A stretch of DNA of 64,000 bases, taken from contig JAUCBN010000021.1 of NCBI GenBank assembly GCA_035048815.1, positions 1,619,501 through 1,683,500 on the forward strand, in the 5' to 3' direction. Position numbers and translations under genes: made by a program. Within the stretch, counting starts at the first letter, position 1; each line of letters begins with the position of its first letter. Positions 57,601-64,000 of the stretch are shown in pieces. This stretch comes from Abelmoschus esculentus (Eukaryota > Streptophyta > Magnoliopsida > Malvales > Malvaceae). The notes below the pieces were generated by a model, which was given only the letters and a program-made list of their open reading frames with translations, ran no database searches and was not told where the DNA came from.

Positions 57601-60600
57601 TTTTTCCCCAACTCATTTCCTCCTTGTTAGTTGATTTATGCTAATCTGCTTTCTCATCAATGTTAAAGTGATTGGTGGAATAATTACACTTTAGATAACT
57701 GTCCTGGTAATTCATGGCCTTTTGTTAGGTTGACCAACTTGTTTTCGAGGAGTTGGTGCGCGAGAGATTTCCTAAACTGGGTCCGTATTTTTTCGTATTT
57801 GTTCTTTTTTTGTTTGAAAATTCATGTTTATTATCTTTCCATTGCTTTTTGGGGCAGTTTATGGTTAATTTTTTTTTGTTTTTCCAGTCAATCATCTAGA
57901 TTATCTGGGAGTGCAGGTGGCATGTGTTACTGGACCGTGGTTCCTTTCCATTTTCATGAATATGCTTCCATGGGAAAGTGGTTAGGTTTCATACTGTTTC
58001 TAGCACTGCTTAATTAGTTAAGCAATTTATCACACTATTTGAGATCTTCTGTTATAATTGGTGCTTTTGTTGACAATTTACTGATTCTACACTATCATTT
58101 AATAATTGGAACCACTGCTGCTTAATTACTGCTTCCTGATGGACTTCTCATTACAGTGCTTCGAGTCTGGGATGTGCTCCTTTATGAAGGAAATCGTGTC
58201 ATGCTTTTTAGGACAGCACTTGCTATAATGGAGTTATATGGTATGAGATAAGAAATACGAGAAATGACTAATGATATTTTTATGGTACTTGAAGCTTGAA
58301 AAAAGTGATAATGAGCTGTAATGTACGCAATTCAACTTAATTTTCTTACAGGGCCTGCACTAGTTACAACTAAGGATGCAGGAGATGCTGTTACTTTGCT
58401 ACAGTCATTGGCTGGGTCAACATTTGACAGCAGTCAACTTGTATTGACAGCTTGTATGGGTTACCAAAATGTAAATGAGAAAAGATTACATGAATTAAGA
58501 GAGAAGCACCGGTCAGCTGTAATAGCTGCTGTTGAGGAAAGATCAAAGGGGCTTCAAGCTTGGAGGGATTCTCAGGGCCTAGCATCTAAGCTATATAATT
58601 TTAAGCAGGATCCCAAGTCAATGCTTGTGGAAACAAATAGGACAGGGCGACTGGATTCACAAACAAATGGGGATCGCTCTCGTTCTGATTCTGGATCCAC
58701 GAATGCTGATGTTCTTATTAGTTTGACAGGAGATGCTGACACAGATGCTGTTCCTGATCTTCAAGAGCAGGTAGCTTATACAATTACCCTTTGTGTGAAT
58801 GCAATTTTTGGTTGTTTGATGTTGCACTTTGGCTGAGTTGATGATCTGTGGACTAAACCGGTGCCTACTTGATGATCTGCATGTTTTGTTTGCCCTGTAA
58901 AGTAGAAATACATAGATAATTCAAATATGCAAGGTATTCTTATATTATATCCAATTTTTTTTGTTTCCATCCCCCCACCCCCACCCCGAGGCCATTTAGG
59001 GGTTGAAAAGTTCTTCTATTGACCATACTGCCAATGATTTGTTTTAAAAGCTTCCAATGATTAGATACATTCATCTACCTGAGTGAATTTATTGCACTGC
59101 TTTAATATACACTGAAACTTCAACCTTGTTAACATAAGAGTCTATGTGTGGGTGTGCCTTGTCAGATTTTTATGGAGTTCCTAAAGACATGGGAGGCTAA
59201 GCAGTACTTCATAACCCTACTTCCTAAACTATAAACCCTAATTTATATTACCATAAAACCCTAACCCTAAAAGATAATTCAAAAACCTTAATTCATAAAC
59301 CCCAATTCATAAACCCAATCCATGAAGCCTAATTCTTTTTTTATCATATACCCCAATTCGTAGACCCTAATTATAAGTTCTAAACCATAAACCCCAATAC
59401 GTAAATCCTTGTTTTGGTGATATATTATTGTCCTGATTTATGAATAGATCATGCCCAAATCCATTCTTCCCTTCTATGGTGAGATTTATTGGTCTGTTTT
59501 ATGATGTTCTGATTTCTTAATTTTTTATAAACAATCATCTGCAGGTTGTCTGGTTAAAAGTTGAATTGTGCAGGTTGCTGGACGAGAAAAGATCAGCTGT
59601 CCTCAGGTTAGATTTATACCGTCTCTATGGTTTGCTGTCCAGGGTTTGCTATAGACTGTAATAGAGGCCGTGAATTTGTGTTTTTAGTTTCAGATCTACC
59701 ACTAGTTTGCCTCCTTACTTCTCTTATACCCGGACATAAGTTAACTGTGCTACATTATATGTCTTTATAAATTGGAATACCTGCCTGCTTAATCTTTGCA
59801 TTTTATGCTGGAATTCAAAATAATATTTTTTTTCCCCATTGAAGCTTGATGCATGTTACTCTGACAATCTTGCTTCTTGTCATTTGTACGTTGTATCAGA
59901 TCGGAAGAGCTGGAGACAGCCTTGATGGAGATGGTACAGCAGGATAATCGACGCCAATTAAGTGCTAGGGTAAAATGGAATATCTTAATTAGTGTTACTT
60001 TTACATGAATAGAAATATATGATTGTTGGTCTTGCATTTTTTCCCATCTTTCCTTTCCAGTATTCACAGTTGCATTATTAAACTACAAATCATTCCAATG
60101 CCCGCGTCTAGTTTGCTTGGTTTTCCTGGCACCTTGGGCTTCTTTGAATGTTTTGTGTTTCGTTGACTTTAATGTTTCTGGATGTTTTCTTAAGACAAAC
60201 ATCTTGCATACACTAAATCTGCTTATGATCTTTAGGTGGAGCAATTAGAGCGAGAGGTTTATGAGCTTCGTATGACACTTTCTGAGAAGCATGAACAAGA
60301 AAATGCAATGCTTCAGGTTTGAGTTGTTTCCTCATGTTCAATTAGTATAAGATTATTGTCTCTTGTTATTCATGTCGTGATGATTATAAGATTTGTCACA
60401 CATTTCATAGGTGCTAATGCGGGTAGAGCAAGATCAAAGGGTGACAGAGGATGCTCGGAAATTTGCTGAGCAAGATGCTACCGCACAAAGATACGCTGTT
60501 CAAGTGTTTCAGGTACTTAATCGTGATCAAGCCTCTTGTTCTCCATGGTAATGGTTTGAAAATGATAGGTCCTCTTTAGTGTATGTCTTAATTTTGCGGA

Positions 60601-61542
60601 AAAATCTCTGCAAACAAGAAAATATTTTGAAACCTTCAATATGATAAACAATATTACTCGATATATTCTACTGTAGAAAACTCGCAATATGCTCTCTTCC
60701 TTTTCCCCACGAAAGATTTAACCTCGAACAGATCCGAGATAACTGCCATTGTTTTGAGTTCTTATATTTTCTTTTACTCGGGAGCAATTATGCAATTATT
60801 GTACATATTTTTATAGGTTCCTTCTCTGTCGTAACTTTTATATTAATGCAGGAAAAGTACGAAGATGCCGTCGCTTCGCTTGCTGAAATGGAGAATAGAG
60901 TTGTAATGGCAGAATCAGTGTTGGAAGCTACCTTACAGTACCAGTCTGGACAAAGTAAAGTACAACCTTCTCCACGGTGCGTTGTCAACCTTTCGCCAAT
61001 TCGAAATCCTTTCTATTTGGTGAAATATTTTTAGTTGGTCTATTCGGCCGTTATAATAAACATAAAACTAACATAAAACTTGCAGATCACTGAACCCTGA
61101 TTCTCCGGCACGCACCAATCACGAGCCCCAACCAGAAATTCCTGCACGAAGGATTAGTTTACTCTCTCGACCATTTGGACTCCGCTGGCGTGACCGAAAC
61201 AAGGTTAGTTTTCATGAATTTACTTCTTACGTATCTTTTTCAGGTAATTATGAGTTGATTGCTCTTCATTGCTCTTCCGGGAAAAACCAACAGCTATGAA
61301 AAATGCAGATCACTAGAGTTTCTTTATGTCCTGTTACTATAACAATATTTCATGTAGTGTACTGATATTAAGATTGAACAAAACAGGGAAAGCCCGGTAA
61401 TGACGATGCCGCAAACGATGGGAAGCCATCTAGCGAGGGTCAGAATACCGAAATCCATCCGAAAGACACAAACGGCAAGGACGCAAATGACAAGGAAACA
61501 AACGGAACCGGAGTAAGCGAATTGCCGATTTTGCCATGTTAA
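54665..61542 (+). CDS. TBC-domain Rab GTPase-activating protein
   Basis: A complete 18-exon gene: 54665-54744, 55571-55640, 56050-56655, 56735-56914, 57031-57144, 57226-57284, 57528-57594, 57729-57780, 57888-57980, 58157-58240, 58352-58770, 59545-59606, 59900-59969, 60236-60316, 60411-60512, 60852-60976, 61086-61203, 61387-61542 (2,538 nt, 845 aa; all phases agree). It stimulates GTP hydrolysis by Rab GTPases in membrane traffic (family role). The TBC domain starts at about 235 (LVRGGVPMALRGELW) and runs to about 470. The arginine finger IEKDLPR (I310-D313-R316) and glutamine finger GYCQ (Q350) are intact, followed by GPWFLSIFMNMLPWE and VLRVWDVLLYEG. Acidic and Ser-rich disorder precedes it (55-230). 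A coiled coil covers about 610-735, and the tail is polar. Exon 8 uses the weak donor GTCCGT. From memory it resembles Arabidopsis At3g55020/At2g39280. The specific Rab target is unknown. Confidence 0.93.
59210..59410 (-). repeat. Degenerate CCCTAAA repeat in TBC intron 11
   Basis: Words AAACCCTAA, AACCCTAACCCTAA, ATAAACCCCAATTCATAAACCC scattered over 200 bp of the 774-bp intron 58771-59544. It resembles plant telomere sequence but without a true tandem run. Confidence 0.6.
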
Positions 61543-64000
61543 TACCGCATACGTATCCTTTTGCTGCCGGTAATTCTTCAACTCATCGGTCACCGGCAGT
61601 TTGCTTCTTTATAATATTAATTACCCTATAAAACCAACATAATACCCCCATAATCATTAATTGTCTGATAGATTATTAGATGGTCATGACTAATAATTAC
61701 TTGTACAAGTAAAATAGAATGTAAGAATTAGTGTCTAATCATCCTTAAGAAGTTACTTTCACCAAATCTGGGTCTCGAAAAGAAGAGAGAGAGAGAGAAT
61801 CAACTATAAAGTATATATTTTTTTAAATTATGCTTTTGTTCTAATTTTTCAAATCTCAGTTCATATTATCATTTGCATATTTTTTACACTCGAATATAAA
61901 TCATATAACAGATATGAAAGATATGAAAAATATATAATCAAGGACTGAAAGCTTGATTAGATAACTGTTTTTTAACGGTGGTTAATGATTAAACACTTAA
62001 AATTATTGAAATAAAATATTAAGATATATTTCAAATAAGAAATAATTTAATTATTAAAAAGTGAATAATTTATATTTTAAATTCTTATTTTATTATTAAG
62101 CTTAAAATCTAAGCCATAAATCAAGCATTTTTAGTACAATATTTGTTTTTATTGCATCTCCTTCGGTTGAAACAAAAGATAAGGGAAATTGATGAGTGAT
62201 AGTCACTCGTACTCATGTTTGAGTAGTTTCAGTTTAAGCTTGAAAATTGTTTCAGTTTAAGTCGGAGAATTTTCGGAAATATTATTGTTGGAATTTTTTT
62301 TATTTTATTTTTTAAAATATTGATGATTTTACGGTACTTTGAAAGTCGGCACCTTTAAATTCAGATTTTGAAGAGTGTAAGGATGAATATGTAATATGAA
62401 GATGTAATATTCTGAAATAAAGTAGAAAAAAACAATATTTGAATGACTTTTTTCTAACATCAAAATTTCTGGAAATTTTCCATTTAAATTGCAAGTATCA
62501 GTAAATTAACCAATCCTTTATCTTAATTTTTTTAATTAACGTAAAGATATAATTTAAGAGATGTTTTTTTTATATATTTTTCATATTTTATTTTATATAC
62601 ATATATTTATATCAGATTTTTTCTGCGACAAAAATCATTTATTTTTTAGTCTATTTTTATGTCTTTAACCCTAAAAACAAATCCTAAACTCTAACATTAA
62701 ATTCTAATCCTAAAAATACATCTTAAGTTTAATATTTTAAACCTTGATGCTAAATTACAATCTCAAATCTTAATCATTTTAAACCTTAAATTTAACTTTT
62801 AAATAAAAATATAAATACCGAAAAATCGATTTCTATTCGATTTTTTTAATAAATTTGATGGTCCAATTTCTTCCATGTTTTATGCATTGTCATCTTTCCT
62901 GATAGGATTTTAGAGGTTGAGCTGAAAAACAACATATCCCCTGCACCTGCACGACAGAAAAGCTGAGTGAGTGACTGTTACTGTCCACAAAGAAAGGAAA
63001 ACCACTCAGATTCACACAAAATGTGTGATTTGTCACATTCACAAACATGTTCTATGCATTTCCAAAGCTAACTTATGTTATCAGTGGAATTAATCTAAGC
63101 GATAAATAATTTAATATTATTTAAATAAATTTTAAATTAAAATTTTATGTATAAAAAGAAATTAATTAAGAGATTTGTTTATTAAAGATAAAAGTATGAT
63201 TTTAGTTGGTCTGAATTAATTAAGATAAAATATTAAAAGAATTAAGAGAAAAAATTAACTTACCTAGGGATTAACATTCTATTTGACCCGCTCGGGTCAA
63301 GTTTTTTAAACAAAAAAAGGGTTTAAATCGAATCAAATTTTTATTAAGAGTGAAATTGGCTAAATTGGATTGAAATATAGGGTAAAAAAATCTGACTCGA
63401 CCTAAAATGAGACTATAATGTAATTTACCCTAATTTTTAGAAATCTTTATAATAATAGTACTCTTTATATATACATATATATATTAGGTCCTTAAAATCC
63501 AAATTTTATTTATATTTTACTCCTTAAAATTATTAATTTTAAAAAATATTTGTAACAATACCACTCTTGAATTTTTTTGGTTGAGTCGAGTCGTATCAGA
63601 TTTTTAAAAACAAAGTCGGATAGAGTTCGAGTTTAAAATACTTTTCTTCTGGTCGGATTCGAATAGACCAAAAATACGACATGACTTGTATCTCTCCCTA
63701 AACTCATCTTTGTTTTTCTCTTGCAAATTCTCCAACCAATCCTAGGCTTGTAACCAAACCGAACAAACACAAACGAGAGTGTATTCAGGTTCGTTCGTTT
63801 AACTTTAATCGAACAAATAAACGACCACAAAATATCTTGTTCATGTCTGCGCATTAAAGAATGTAGCTTATTCGTGTTCGTTCGTTAACATGATAAACGA
63901 ACATATATAATGTGTGAAATATTTAGTATTTTTGGTTAATTCAATTAATTCATTGAATTAACCGATTTTAAACCGAATTAATCGATAATTGAAATTTGAA
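61543..64000. other. AT-rich spacer downstream of the TBC gene
   Basis: 3'-UTR of the TBC gene, then no gene. (GA)n occurs at 61783-61798. 62665-62800 holds degenerate CCCTAA words. 63740-63915 has paired GTTCGTTCGTTTAA/TTCGTTCGTTAACATGATAAACGAAC motifs of an unclassified repeat that runs on to the window end. Confidence 0.5.

Noticed and set aside
58968..58989. C-rich run (CCCCCCACCCCCACCCC) as a G-quadruplex or i-motif site
   Set aside because: Only three clear runs, inside a long intron with no other sign of function.

Overview
The window is nuclear DNA from a eudicot plant. Genes have many short exons with GT..AG introns, and the intergenic DNA is very AT-rich and packed with LTR retrotransposons and MITEs. 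Some repeats look like those of Malvaceae (cotton-type) genomes, but that is an impression only; the species cannot be fixed from the sequence alone. Exons were joined by hand from frame continuity and splice sites. Identities come from recognised motifs, not from a search.

Layout. (1) 2.06-4.66 kb, + strand: a complete RS2Z-type SR splicing factor (RRM, two CCHC knuckles, RS tail; 308 aa), with two small Mutator-type MITEs upstream. (2) 7.3-35.9 kb: an accessory block with no intact host gene. Its backbone is an F-box/DUF295 pseudogene and four direct copies of a duplicated unit. Each unit carries a tiny two-finger C2H2 gene (about 63 codons, 5'-UTR intron just before the ATG), and all four copies are broken. 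The array was then inflated by transposons: an 8.6-kb LTR element that has gag but no pol, a 779-bp hAT-type MITE, an 868-bp solo LTR and a 6.0-kb degenerate Ty1/copia element. All four have recognisable target-site duplications, and all four can be checked against an uninterrupted sister copy in this same window. (3) 35.7-40 kb: MITE-rich spacer. (4) 41.7-45.0 kb, + strand: a 945-aa long coiled-coil protein starting MKKLFFF. (5) 48.6-50.1 kb, + strand: a clade-D type PP2C phosphatase that appears to have lost its start codon and its C-terminal quarter. (6) 50-54.4 kb: a dense transposon patch including an 834-bp foldback palindrome. (7) 54.7-61.5 kb, + strand: a complete 18-exon TBC-domain Rab GTPase-activating protein (845 aa) with arginine and glutamine fingers intact. 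(8) 61.5-64 kb: AT-rich spacer.

The host genes (splicing factor, coiled-coil protein, TBC RabGAP) do not form a pathway. From memory, the order coiled-coil / PP2C-D / TBC resembles Arabidopsis At3g55060 / At3g55050 / At3g55020, which would make 41-62 kb an old syntenic block with a decaying PP2C. The most unusual content is the decayed two-finger C2H2 array with its layered transposon record, and the gag-only LTR element whose 160-bp tandem array is built from four 40-bp subunits.
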